Made by a program: the position numbers and the translations under genes
Notes under the pieces: model-generated
Database searches by the model: none
What the model saw: only the letters and a program-made list of their open reading frames with translations
What the model was told of the DNA's origin: nothing
Shown here: positions 36,385 through 48,145 of the stretch, one piece after another
Numbering within the stretch: the stretch's first letter is position 1
How the letters are laid out: each line of letters starts with the position of its first letter
Assembly: GCA_029204225.1 (NCBI GenBank)
Contig: CM055102.1
Coordinates: 62,605,168 to 62,669,167 of the forward strand
Direction: 5' to 3'
Length of the DNA: 64,000 bases
Source: Diphasiastrum complanatum
Lineage: Eukaryota > Streptophyta > Lycopodiopsida > Lycopodiales > Lycopodiaceae

Positions 36385-38488
36385 AACTTTTGAATTTGGA
36401 GTGTTGTGTAGGTAGAGCCCTCTACTGAACTTTGTAGTCATGAATATTTACAAGAGCAAGGCAAGATGTCCTATTTCAATCTTAAAGTTTGGCAGGATGC
36501 TCTTCTTTCTAGTCGTGTAGTGTCTTTTCGGTTCTACTGTCAAAGAAAACGTGTTTGTGTTCAGTTAAATATTGGAGTGATGATGTCTCCATTTTGACAT
36601 CTGTAGACTTTTCCGACTTTGAACAGGAGAGTCGCTTTTGTGAATCAATCAACCCTTGTTACTCCACAACTTAATTTGTGGAATCTGATAGAAATATCTT
36701 TTTTGAAGAGTTTCTTCGCGTTTCTGTCAAAGTCAGAATCATACTTCGGCGTTTTAGATTTGTCGTCCTTAGAAGGTTTCGATTCTTTCTTTACACGCTT
36801 TGTCGAGACTTTGAATTTGACAGCTCTTTGAGTTTGGTACTTCCAGATTTACTTCTTGTCAAAACTTTCATTACATCGAGATCAATCAGCCAACTTGAAT
36901 CGAGAGTCAACGAGGCTTGTTCTTCGATTGTTTCAACTCGTTGTACAACAGCATCCTTTGGTGACACAACAGTTTTTTCATTTGTATTCAGGCTAATTTG
37001 ATTAAAATGCGGGAAAAGTGGGGAGTTCAGGAGTCTGCTGTGTTTCTGGTTTTTGTTGCTAATGGTCCATGGCGATGTCTAATATTTCCTTTATTGTTTC
37101 GTTCTTCTCATAATATATGGTTTGTTCTTATTTCTTAGTCATTGCTAGGTGTATCAAGAGAATCTAGATTCTCTCAAAACCCAGCCAGCAACTTAAGCTT
37201 GAGTGTCGATGAAACCATAAGTCCTGGTTGCTATCCATGATATCTTCTTTTTTTGTTGAAAGCATCACCTATTGACAATTTTAGCCTGTCACACAGTCTT
37301 ACTTGTTAGGTAGGATTTCCGTTCAGAGCATCAGCAAATAACATTACTAAATTGTGCATTTTGAAAATTGATGTATTGCATTCCTAAGGGGTTCCAAATG
37401 CACTATAAATGTTTTCAATAGCATGAACCAACAGTAACGGTAAGTGGGCTCTAGCAATTAAGGATCTTCTCACTTGTGACGTCATCTGATGAAGTCCTAT
37501 TTGTGAATGCAGCCAATTAAAAAGATATCTTGAACAAACTAAACAAAGCGTTCCTCTAGCTCCTCTAAACCAGTTCAATTGCGCCCCTTTTTGGTAAATG
37601 ATATGTGCATAAAGGTCACCGCATTCCACAGAACAATGTTTGCTCCATTACACCAGATGCATTCTGCATGATGGATGCAAAATTGAATTGATCAAATGTT
37701 GTTTGCAAAACATTTTGTATTTTATTGTATTTGAATAGTTTCATGCAGTTGGCATGTTTTAATAAAGAAATCAAAGTCGGCTGAGGAGAAGATTTTTGAA
37801 ATGTTGGGACCTACTGCTCATTGATTTCACAAAATTGAATATTTTAGTTCTTTAGTTATTGTGGAATTATTTGAATCTACATCAGGGAGCACCAAAAATT
37901 AGACAGACCTGAAATTTAAAATGTCCTCCTGGCGGATGATGGTTAATGCTGTGTAAGATATGTTTTGTGTGTGTTGCAGGACATCTGACATCAAGAAGTG
38001 ACGTTTACAGTTTTGGAGTCGTTTTACTCGAAATGATAACGGGTCGTAGATCCATGGACAAGAATAGGCCTAGTGGGGAACACAACCTTGTGGAATGGGC
38101 AAGGCCTTTTCTAAGTGACAAGCGGAAAGCTTTTCGTCTCGTGGATCATCGATTAGATAGACAAGTTCCAATGAAGGGGCTTCAGAAGGCTTTGAGTTTA
38201 GCAAATGCATGTCTAAGCAGGGATGCCAAGTGTAGGCCATTAATGAGTGAAGTGGTTAGCACCTTGGAACCCTTGCAATTAGTCAAAGATGCTCAAGGTA
38301 GTTTTTACTATCACCAAACAATAAATGGACTAAAAGATCGCATTCGCCCCAACGGTGGTGACAGCCAAAACCGCCACCCTTCATATCAGAGCAACCATCA
38401 GATCCCGCAAAATGGTTTAACAAGGCTTAATGGTGGTACAAATGGCCGTTCTTTTGAACAAATGCCGAAGCAACCTAGCAAGGGCTAG
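33446..38488 (+). CDS. Receptor-like cytoplasmic kinase, RLCK-VII PBL34/35/36 type, 3' exons only
   Basis: Three spliced exons with matching phases. Exon 33446-33582 encodes [19 protein letters not shown] and the catalytic loop [14 protein letters not shown]. Exon 34106-34229 encodes [20 protein letters not shown] with the DFG magnesium loop, then [15 protein letters not shown] (activation segment, APE). Exon 37981-38488 encodes [37 protein letters not shown], kinase subdomains X-XI and a Gln/Asn/Pro-rich C-terminal tail, ending at TAG 38486-38488. Family members are Ser/Thr kinases that act below surface immune receptors at the plasma membrane. The ATP-binding half (Gly loop, Lys, subdomains I-V) and N-terminus are not recognisable upstream in the window. 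The second visible intron is 3751 bp. I see no stop in the three exons; the gene could be live with far-upstream exons, or a 3' remnant. Confidence 0.9.
34230..37980 (+). other. Intron of the kinase gene, 3.75 kb
   Basis: GTATGG donor at 34230 and TGTTGCAG acceptor ending at 37980. It contains an (AG)n tract at 36317-36383 and a GC-richer 200-bp patch (34629-34832) of unknown origin; no intact transposon is recognised. Short frames inside look spurious. Confidence 0.75.
36317..36383. repeat. (AG)n microsatellite in the kinase intron
   Basis: About 67 bp of GA dinucleotides. Confidence 0.95.
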
Positions 38489-39692
38489 AGGGCACATGAC
38501 TGCTGTCTTGTGTCACTTCAAAAATTTGTACCTTGACATGCCCATTTTTTGGTTCCTCAATTTCTATATCTTTGTTTGGAGATGAGAAGAAATGCTGATC
38601 ATCATCAGTTGTCCATCAGCAGCTGGTCACTTGTCTTCTGCTGTCCTGTGAAGCCACATGTCACCAAGCTGTAATTTTTTTGTTGTCTAATCATGTTGCA
38701 GGATTGACATCAAGGCTTCATGGTGCTCACGGAAGTGGTCCGTCGGCTTTTGCCAGGTCTTGTATGCAGTTATGATGGTAATGGGGCAAGTAAGCTATGA
38801 ATGTATGGACTTAACCGTGCACGATTCTTTCTGAAAGTTGAGCACCTCCTGTAAGGAAATAGCTGAAGACTGCTGTGAACTTTTACGGTAAGAACCTTTA
38901 TTTACTTCTTTACTTACTGGGAAGTTCCATACCTGAGTGGCTATGTAGAAGTATGTAAGCAAGACAACATCTAGAACAGTTGACAATGTGTACTTAATAA
39001 TAATTAATGATTGATATTTCAATTGACTCAACTTAACGTTCCTTATTGTATGATCAGAAGCATGAGATGAAGGCATAGTTCCGCTAGCTTCATTGGCAGT
39101 AAATATCATTATTGGGAGCAGCCTACATACTTTTTTATGGCCATTCTCTGTTAATATTACACATCTAGACCTCTTACAGGTACATGGCAAGGAGGGTTTC
39201 CAGTACTATGAATTCCTTCTTGAACAATGCCTTAACGAGTTTACGTGGAGAAGTCTAGAATTAGTCTAGAACGTGTCCTTTTGGTGCAATTACAAACTTT
39301 GTTTTCGTGTACGATATTTTATACTTTAACTTGAACCACATCAGCTATTTTTTCAAAATGTGCTGTGGGCAAGTTCTTCATGTGGTCTTGGCATTTGACA
39401 TGTTAGACAAGTTTCATGCTCAACTATGGACGAGCGTGGATGTATTTGGAGCTACATGCTAGGAAAGCAAGGTTTCTCTACATTTTCACTATGCCCAATA
39501 TCTGCATATTTCCTTGGCCTTGGCTAGCTTTCCACCAGGGTTGAGTCTGGCCTTCACCTCTGGAGAAGTGGTAGAAACTTAGTACGTTGGTTTTTAGAGG
39601 TACTATGGATGCACATTTGTGTATGTGACCTACAACTACCTGGGGTTCCATGCCAGGTAATGATGGCTTGGCATTTGTTCCATGCCACGTAC
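38489..39692. other. Kinase 3' flank
   Basis: Probable 3' UTR and intergenic DNA up to the start of the inverted duplication. No coding or repeat structure recognised. Confidence 0.5.
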
Positions 39693-42544
39693 GACGAAGT
39701 TGATGGTTTGTCTCTTTGTGGGTGGACTGTGTAAGGTTGGAGATTGCATGGCTCCTTTCTTGTGTAGGTTCTATTCTGGATGGAACTCCACATGTCACTA
39801 GTGGATAAGATCTTGAAAACATTTTATGCAATCACTCTTTCAGTAGATGTGCAATCCTTGAAAAACTGCAACCTATTGCACATATGACTACCATTCTTAC
39901 ATAATGTCCTCTAGATTGGGACCAATGCAAATTTTTTTAGGTAGTGTTACTTGAGTGTGATTGATGTTCCTAAGTGACAAAGCCTAGAATCTATCAAGAA
40001 AGTAGACAATCTGCTTCTAGTCTCTAGATGAATGCTGTTTGTCAATCATTTTGACCAAGTAAAGAAGGGGTAGGAACTTGTTGCACGCTCGTTCAGAGTC
40101 ATGAGGGGGGAACAGTTCATGCAGTAGCCCGGGTTACGTATACGAATTTGATTGGTGATAGTGCTCATCACAAATTTAAGAAAAAAATTCGTATGGAAAT
40201 AAAAGATATTCAATTGTACATTCTAAACTGGAAATTTGTGGCCTTGTGCTCGAAACTGATACTAGTCAAAATTCCAGTCTATATTTACAGAAGTCATCGT
40301 CTTTCCATACAAGCGAACTTTCTTAACTTTCATGAATATCAAATATATTTACAAATGAGCATAGCTACAAAAGATTTCTTGCCTTATGCTCAAAACTGAT
40401 ACTGGTGTCCATCTCCACACAAGTTTTGCATGGTCTTTCTACACAAGCACTCCCTTAAACCATATAACTACACTTTGAAAGCGTCTTATTGTGAATAAAA
40501 AGAAGTAAACTTGGCTTTCTAATATGAGTTGTTGCATTGCTGGACCACAAAAGTGATCATATCAATAGAAGTTGATTTTGTTCCTCCTGTTGATCTTTGT
40601 AGATATGTTGCTCCTATACTTGGTTGTACATTAAGGCCATTTCAAGTTAATTTTCCGAATGCAACATTGTACATCTGATAAGCATTAAAAAAAAAGAACT
40701 GACAAGATAAAATGTTTTTCCTTGCTTTCCATGATCTAAAAAGGAATGCAATGCCAAGTGTTGCGAATGATTTTTGGACAATATTGTACGAACTTGTTAC
40801 TCAGCAGCAGAATGAAATAAGGTTGAATTAAATCAAGCTGATTTTGCAGTCCTAATCTTTTATACCAATATTTGGATGATTCAGCATGACAGCCTAAAAA
40901 GCGGTTTTCTTTTGCCTGTTTAAACTGGAAGAGTGTTGTAGATGAAGAACTTGAGTGCATGTTTCGTTTGTAGCAAGTCTTGATGTAATGTTTTCCAATG
41001 GAAAATTGCAGCTGTGAAAAAGAATATGCCCAACTTTTTTGTATTTTAATTTCCATGATTGGGGGTCTTGTCTTTCTCGATTCGTGTTTAAAAATAACGT
41101 GTTGTACCTCAAAGCACTTAGTAGGAAAGATTGTTCAATGGACATGATGCAAGTTACCTTGCAATTTGTGGAGCATACTTTATTTGACTTGGTTCAATAT
41201 CTCTTGATCTGGCTTAAAACGTTGCTTACCTAAGTGTGAGTGTGATTGAATGAAAACCTTGCAAATCTTTCCACTTTTGGAAATGCCGCTTTTAATGCAG
41301 CATTCCTCTTTTCCTCGAGGTGTACTATTAGAGTTTAGTATTTGGGAATGTCAAATATGAACTCATAATTGGCTTATGGGTTAAAGGTGAATCTGCGGGC
41401 GTTGTGATTACACCTTCCAACAACCTATTGAGATATGAAGACTCATTTTTCCTTGGTAGACCTCGAAATGTTTGATTTACTACCCTCCAACCCTTCAGAA
41501 TCACTCAACAAGTCTAATAGGTTATCTTGATGTGATTTCATCTAAAGCTCACTTGAGCTAGTTAACTTACAGATTCCTATGGGATGGGAGTTGTACAGAA
41601 CGAGTATAAAGTCTTGTATGCTAGTGACTCTTAAGGAAATGGGATCGGTACATTTGTTCCATGCTACTAGATTCAAATTCCCTTTCCATGTAAAATTGGT
41701 AAAGAGCTTTTGAAATGTGGATGTAAACAAACAATTGAGTTGTTCTAGCAATGTACTTGATGGATATGTTGCGGCGAAAGTATATGCTTTGTGATGAAAG
41801 TTATAGTAGATGTAACTTTCTTTTTCTCTCAAGTGTATTGTTGTGATTTGTATATTAGGATTCATCCAGGCCTCCCATCTGTTGACTACCAGTATTCTTT
41901 CAAGCCATCCACCAACCAAATCTGCTATTGTGTATTGTCAATGCATGTATGACGTGGTAACCATTTCTACATCTACCATCTGCCATCACACTATCTCTAC
42001 CATTGTTACCATAAGAGGTAGTTCGAGCGCCAAAAGGGCCTTTTGTCAAGATATTGTTTTGACTTTCAACTATTCAACATACACATGGACCAATTATGTA
42101 TTCACATCTGTGAAATCATAACGTTGTTCATTGCTCAAATTTTTTTGGAGCTTTCCGGTCATATTTTTGTACAATTCAAAAATCCTGTCGGGCAAGGTCT
42201 TGACCTGTGATTGGACCGTACTTTCTGCTCGCAAGTTTCTCGAGTGCTCGAGTCTTAACACTTGTGGTTAACATAAGTCTATTTTGATCTAACCTAGTTA
42301 AGCTAACATATGTGGTTTAATAAAGACAACCATTATTTATTAAAAATTGATTTTATTTCGTTACTGATTTGTCCACTTTTAGTTTCAAACTCTGCTATTC
42401 ATCCTCTTTTATCTTTCTGATGGCTTCTATTAGCCGTAGACCATGAAGTAATATTGTCACAGGTTCTGGTTGTAATGAAAAAGACTTTGATGGTTCTTGG
42501 ATACCATGTATTTAGAGTATATTTCATTGTGTATAAATGCATTC
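39693..42544 (+). repeat. Inverted duplication, left arm (2.85 kb)
   Basis: Pairs in reverse complement with 58414-61172. Matching landmarks run along the whole arm: cgaagttgatgg at 39693 with ccatcaacttcg at 61161; the tgattggtgatagtgctcat stretch at 40150 with its complement near 60700; and the end at tataaatgcattc (42544) with gaatgcatttata (58414). By eye identity is above 90 percent with small indels. No convincing protein is encoded in either arm, except that the inner end carries the start of the exon described at 57715-58504. Confidence 0.92.
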
Positions 42545-43906
42545 CTCATCAAGAGTGCTTTTGGTGAAAAATTATCAAAATTGACAAATTTTAGCTTGAT
42601 TAAACCTTGTAAAATTGTACATAGGTGGGTCCCACACGTGTGGAGGCTGCTCACACGTGTGAAGAATAGCCTAGGTAGGCTAGATCCAAATCTTAGGAAT
42701 TAGATAGGAAATTTGGTCAAGTTTCTTAGAATTTAGGAGCTACCTCAAAAAATCAAGAAAGTTGGTGTTGATCTAACTACGATAGATAGGTATACCTAAT
42801 GGTTAGGTCAAAGTGACTTGAGTAGGTCGATCTGATGACTTTTTGGTACCTGAACATGTCCTATACCTTCTCAGCCAGCCTTGGATATCATTCTCTTTGT
42901 ATTTGCAAATCAATCAATCAATGAGAGGGAGATCATAATATTGGAGCAATTGACATTTTGGAGCTTTTACAACATATTTGTGTTGGAATTTGTTGATGTG
43001 AATGCAATCTAACCTTAGTGAAGTTGATTCTCTGCTATTAGGCCGTACTACAGTCCATACTTCACATGCGGGGTCATTCTATAATGTTTTGATTAATAAT
43101 TGATTGTTCTTGTTTGTTCAGATCAAAATTGCCAAATCAGGATTCGAATAGTTTTGCAATAGATTGATTAACCAAGTAACCAATCACTCTTGAGGATTCT
43201 TTGTAGATCCAACATTGTACTTTCAACATGGTATCAAAGCCAAGTACAAGAGTTTCATTGTTGATCAAAACTCAAACCCAATTTAGGAAGTTTGATGCTA
43301 AAGAGCTAGTTTTGAGAGGGCAAGCCTAAACCCAAGTGATTGTTTGAGGCCTATAGTTGATAGTGGGAGGAGTGTGAAAATTATGCTTACATTTTGATGT
43401 ACATATGTAAATCACACGTGTGGAGAATGTTCCCACATGTGAGTGGTAGGCCTATTTGCATCAGCCAATTCATGGTTTAGAATAGCTTGTTTTTCAAAGT
43501 AATTTGAAACTAGACAAAAGCTAGTCATTAGGAGAAATATGAAATTTCACTTTAGAGAGAGGTTACGTAGAGAGAAAATGAAAACCGGTAACTTCTGGTT
43601 GCTCTTGTTTCCGGCCTTGCCCAACGTTTAACTAGTATGGTTAACTTTAGACAATAGTTAGTTAAGCATGAAAATTGTTGACTTGCTCGTTCCAAAATTC
43701 GGGACTAGAGCTTTAAGACTGAAAATCTTGGTGTGCTCAATGCAAAAACTGAAGCGGGAGAGGCAGAACTTTTGAAATCATTGTATGCTTATAGTGAAAT
43801 ATGAGGCGGGATGATTTTTCATTGCAACATAAACATTACAAAAGTAAGGAATGCTAGATCTATTCATATTGATTTACTGTAGTTTGATTCATTTACATGA
43901 TTGTAG
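42545..43906. repeat. Diverged LTR-like sequence with primer site, upstream of the H3/Ulp1 gene
   Basis: About 42575-43228 resembles 45117-45774 in patches (attgacaaat.tagcttgat at the start; ggccgtactacag, aatcactcttg.ggat and tttgtagatcca near the end). It ends TTTCAACA and is followed at 43229 by TGGTATCAAAGCC, a plausible tRNA-Met primer site. This suggests an LTR, but the two copies differ a lot and no retrotransposon protein is seen between them. 43229-43906 itself shows nothing else. Confidence 0.45.
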
Positions 43907-45116
43907 CTTTAACAATGGCAATGTTCCATTTGCATGTTGCTCTTCCGATGGAATGCATTCCAATATTAAGAAAAATGTGAAAGTTGTAGAGAATGCTGCT
44001 GCAATAGTTAGAGAATTGAGAATGAATAATCATATGAATATAGATTTGTGGGTGGATGGATCAATTTATCCTAATGATCCAGCTACCAATTTGTGTCCAG
44101 ATTTTAAGTCCGTAACTCATCTTCTCAGATATGTATGTGAAGGAAATAGCGGATTACTTGGATATTGTCAAAGGTTGCGTGATATTGGAATGCATAGCAT
44201 TTCTTGTCTTAATCAACAATTACAGTTTGTTGATCAACAATTGCAATGTGCAAATCAACAATTTCTTCATTATGTGCAATACACTAGTGCTGAAAACAAT
44301 GCACTCAAGAATGCTATGTCAGAGTTGAATGCTACTGTCACTACTCTTTGGAGATCAAACCAAGAAATGTTAGAATCCATAGAAAAGTTGCGATCCGAGA
44401 GTTTAAAGTATGTTTTTGATATAAAAGTTATCAATAAGACAATGATGAATAGGAAAAGAAAGAGAGTATCGATGAAGAATATTGATGACTTATCTACACA
44501 TAGCGGCAATTAGAAAAAAAGAGTTCGAACATTCAAGTATGTTGTCATATAAACTGTTTATTTGATTTGTATATGTCATTTGAGTTTGATTTGCACTTGA
44601 TAACATGGATTATTTATTTATTAAACATAATTTGAGTCTCATATGTTTGTTGCAGATCATGTTTGGTGGCAAAGAACCATTTAACAGATCGTTCACGCAT
44701 TGGATCATCTTTAAGTCATGTTTTACCAAGAAAGTCAGCAAAGGAAATGATTGAAAATGTTCGGTTTGAAAAAATGAAAAATGAAATTGTAGAGACTGTT
44801 TTGATTAAGGTTCAATCATACTTGGATGCAAATGTGATACAAGAAGGTGCATGTGATGTATCTAGAATTAGCAGAAATGCTTATTCTACTTCTTTTAGAA
44901 TAGTTAAAGAAGCTTTTTCCCAAGTGATGGTGAAGAAAATTTATCTTTCGCGTCCATATCTGGTAAGATTAGCTAGAAATTTTTATAATGACAGAACGTT
45001 CAAAGTAGTTGGCCAACCACTTCATATAACTGAATTATACAAATTAGAATATGGTGAGCTCAATTACAACGATTGCAATAATATTTTTCTTGATATTGAA
45101 AATGTTGTGAAGAACT

Positions 45117-45774
45117 GCCAAAAATTGACAAATCTAGCTTGATCAAAGACCATGTAGAACATTGTAAATATTGTGTATAATTGGGTTCCACACATGTAAG
45201 GCCAAGATGCCACTGGCAACCCACTCCTAATGTAGGTTAGGTCAAGTCAAGAGAGTTGGTCATGTCTATTTGGTGGTCATCCCTACTTTATAGGACCTAC
45301 ACCTAAGTTTAAGGTAAAAATTTGACCAACTAGATACCTACCAAGCATAAGTCTAGGATCTAGGCTAGGGTTTCATTTTTGGGCAAGAAGGGTGAGTTAA
45401 CTTCCTTATTACATGCTGGAAATCCACCTAACTTCAAGAAGGAAGTCGAATTTGCTATGTATTCCAAGCTCCCATAGTGAGAAGATAGATTATTTTTGGA
45501 GCTCATTGGCAATCTGAAGCTAGTTCACTATGTACATTGAGTTTTTGTGATCCAAATGAAACCAAATCAATTTCTACTTGTTTCTCAGGTTGAAGGCCGT
45601 ACTACAGCCTGTAGTACACATGTGTGGGCTCGGATTTCAATGTTGATCAATGCTTTTGATTGTCAATGCTTGTTGTTTGTCAAATTGCCAATCTAGATCA
45701 ACTTTTTTGTGTCTAGTTTTTTGATAGATTGTTAAGCAAGCATCCAATCACTCTTGTGGATCTTTTGTAGATCC
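45117..45774. repeat. Diverged LTR-like sequence, second copy
   Basis: Partner of about 42575-43228, see there. It begins where the exon-2 frame of the H3/Ulp1 gene loses coding character and ends near tttgtagatccattta. Confidence 0.4.
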
Positions 45775-45856
45775 ATTTATGGTCCTAAAGTACAATACTT
45801 TCACAAATGTTCTAGAATACATTATTCGATTCTATAAACTAGATGAACATCAAGTA

Positions 45857-45937
45857 AATGCTTCTTGGGAGGCTCAAACCTGGGACCAAAGAAACTTTGG
45901 ATGCCAAGCTAACCAGCTGAGCCAACCCGGTTGGGTT
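45857..45937 (-). mobile_element. Short tRNA-derived SINE-like insertion
   Basis: 81 bp flanked by a perfect 11-bp direct repeat aacatcaagta (45846-45856 and 45938-45948). On the minus strand it carries TGGCTCAGCTGG (tRNA A box) and, about 34 bp later, GGTTTGAGCCTCC (B box, usually GGTTCGAATCC). Internal polymerase III promoter boxes with a long target duplication are the marks of a retroposed tRNA or a minimal SINE. It is too diverged to be a working tRNA gene. Confidence 0.75.
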
Positions 45938-46246
45938 AACATCAAGTATATGGAAAGATCATTATTGTAATAAAATTGGATGAATCTGAAATCATCAAGG
46001 GTCAGAAGTTGGAACGAGTGAGTGTCACTTTGATGAACAAAATTTCAGATACAAATGATCGAACGTTTAGTATTCAATTGGAAAGTCACATATGGTGGTT
46101 GGCGGCATTCCAGGTATACATTTCAATTTTTATTTAGAATATCTTTATTAACAATTCATACCTTGCCAGTTTTTATTGACATGTCATGCATTACTTGTTT
46201 CTCTACAGGTTTTGAAAAAGGATCATAAATTACTTTTATGGAGAGC

Positions 46247-46652
46247 TCTGATCATTCATATTCCATCCAATATCGGTTCAACGCGCGAGAAAAGCACCTC
46301 TGGTTTTCACATGTTTTATATGCGTGTCGATTAGCTATCGGATGAAATACTGGCTGTCGAATCAGCGCGTCTTTGGAGAAGACAATGATTTTTCACTTGG
46401 ACTGCGCATGTCGAATCGCTATTGTAGGAATTTTTTTTAAATTTTTTTTTTTCATATTATTGGAGGGTATTTTGCATGATCAAAGCTTGATTCGATAGAC
46501 TCTTCATACTGTCCAAAGCTAAGGAGAATCTATCGCGTCAAGCTTTGATCATTCATATTATCTTCCAATATCGGTTCAGCGCGTGAGAATAGCCTCTCTG
46601 GTTTTCACATGCTGTATATGCACGTCGATTTACTATTGGGTGAAATAATGGC
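46247..46652. repeat. Tandem duplication with a hairpin, in an intron of the H3/Ulp1 gene
   Basis: About 105 bp (gatcattcatatt...caatatcggttca.cgcg...) at 46250 recurs at 46547, a 297-bp period. The word aatatcggttcaacgcg occurs a third time at 48249 in another intron of the same gene. Between the copies is a hairpin: arms 46478-46503 and 46525-46550 pair 23 of 26 bases around a 21-nt loop. Perhaps a small inverted-repeat element. Confidence 0.75.
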
Positions 46653-48123
46653 CATTGGAATTTTTTGAAATTATAATGATTGGATATAAAAAAGGTCAGA
46701 TATTTATAGCTTAACCTTGTCAATTTCAGCAATAAATTGTAGATGTGACTATACTTTTGTGGCTTTAATTGTAGATGTGACCATACTTTAATTGAAATAA
46801 ATTCTGGTTTATTCGATATCGACGAATCATTTTGATGATAGATGGATATTTAGTTTGATTTGATTGACAAGCCTCGGAGGAATCATCATCGTAATCCGAG
46901 CCTCCAACATCCAACCCACCACGTTTGCAATCATTTCATATTTTCTCTATATATACTGATGGACGACGCTGAAATTCTTTTACATAAAGTTCTTACAGGT
47001 CTCTACATCCATGCGATATTGATTCAGTGTGCTCTTTTTTTTAGATACTGTTGTTGCGAGCCATGCCAAGAGGGTGACCATTATGCCCAAGGATTTCAAC
47101 ATTGTGTTCAGGCTTCGGGACACATATGACAAATTTGCAGAATACTTTAGACATGCTCCTTCCTCTCCTCCAAAACAAGATTCAGGAAGGAGAAAACGAA
47201 AGCAATCTCAACCATCCCGGCTTGTTATTCGTATACAGAGCGGGAATGTTTCAAAGAAGAGGAGGTCTCTTGACCCTCCAAAAAAAACGAGGGATTTTTC
47301 CATGCCTTCTCCTCTGGATGAGATTCTTTCTTCCAGGCATTCTCCTCCCAATTCTCCTCCTAAGTCTTATTCTTCTCCTCCCAAAACTCCATCTTTACCT
47401 TCTCCTTCTAAATCTTCATCTCCTTATAAATCTCCTCCTCCTACCCCCATAAATATTAGTTTTCCTCCTCCTGTTCTAGAAAATGATTTAGATGATTTTG
47501 TTAATGTAAAGGTAGAATCAATTTTGAATGACAATTCTTTTTCTGGTTTATCTGTATTACTTCTGTCACCCCTTGCACTTGCCTTTGTAAATACTCCTCA
47601 ATATGTACAGTATGACCAATTGTTAAACACGTATCTTAAAGCTTTAAGTCCTCGATACAGTTTTAGGATGCCGAAGACCAATTCTGGTCTCCCCCTTTCT
47701 AGTTTAGATACAGGTGAATTAGAAAGTAGGGATAAAATGCTAGGTGACAATGTAGGAGGTGGGACCATTCAGTACTGGAGGAAGTTTTTTCAAACCCCAT
47801 TGTTTATAGATGTAGCATTGTTTCCCCTTCAATTCATGGCTATATTTGATTTCCCTGATTTCAAAAGTATGCACGATGATATGCTCCAATACGTCGGACT
47901 GGGGACTCCAATTCTTGTGCTGTCATACATAACAAAGTAAGTGTCGTTTTTTTTTTTAATTTTATTATATTGAATTTTTCATATGAATTTTGATTTCACA
48001 TTGATTCTCATAAATTTATTATTTTCTGATTGCAGTGATCATTGGAGCTTATATGTGTTGTCCTTATACGTCAATGATGAGGGTGTGTGCAATCTAGTTT
48101 GTTTAAAGATGAACTCTATTTAT

Positions 48124-48145
48124 TACACACACACACACACACACA
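48124..48145. repeat. (CA)n microsatellite within the Ulp1 coding region
   Basis: About 22 bp of AC repeats between the codons for MNSIYY and the downstream ILEFLVVSNAK frame. The repeat count sets the reading frame (see findings). Confidence 0.85.

Noticed and set aside
36619-37001. Overlapping plus-strand frames in the kinase intron
   Set aside because: Two frames over the same DNA without family resemblance; treated as intron sequence.
39478-39831. A 117-codon minus-strand gene at the left arm edge
   Set aside because: Its counterpart in the right arm diverges in frame after about 46 codons, and no motif is seen.
45857-45937. A functional tRNA gene
   Set aside because: A and B boxes are present, but the acceptor stem does not pair and the B box is altered; flanking 11-bp repeats point to retroposition.
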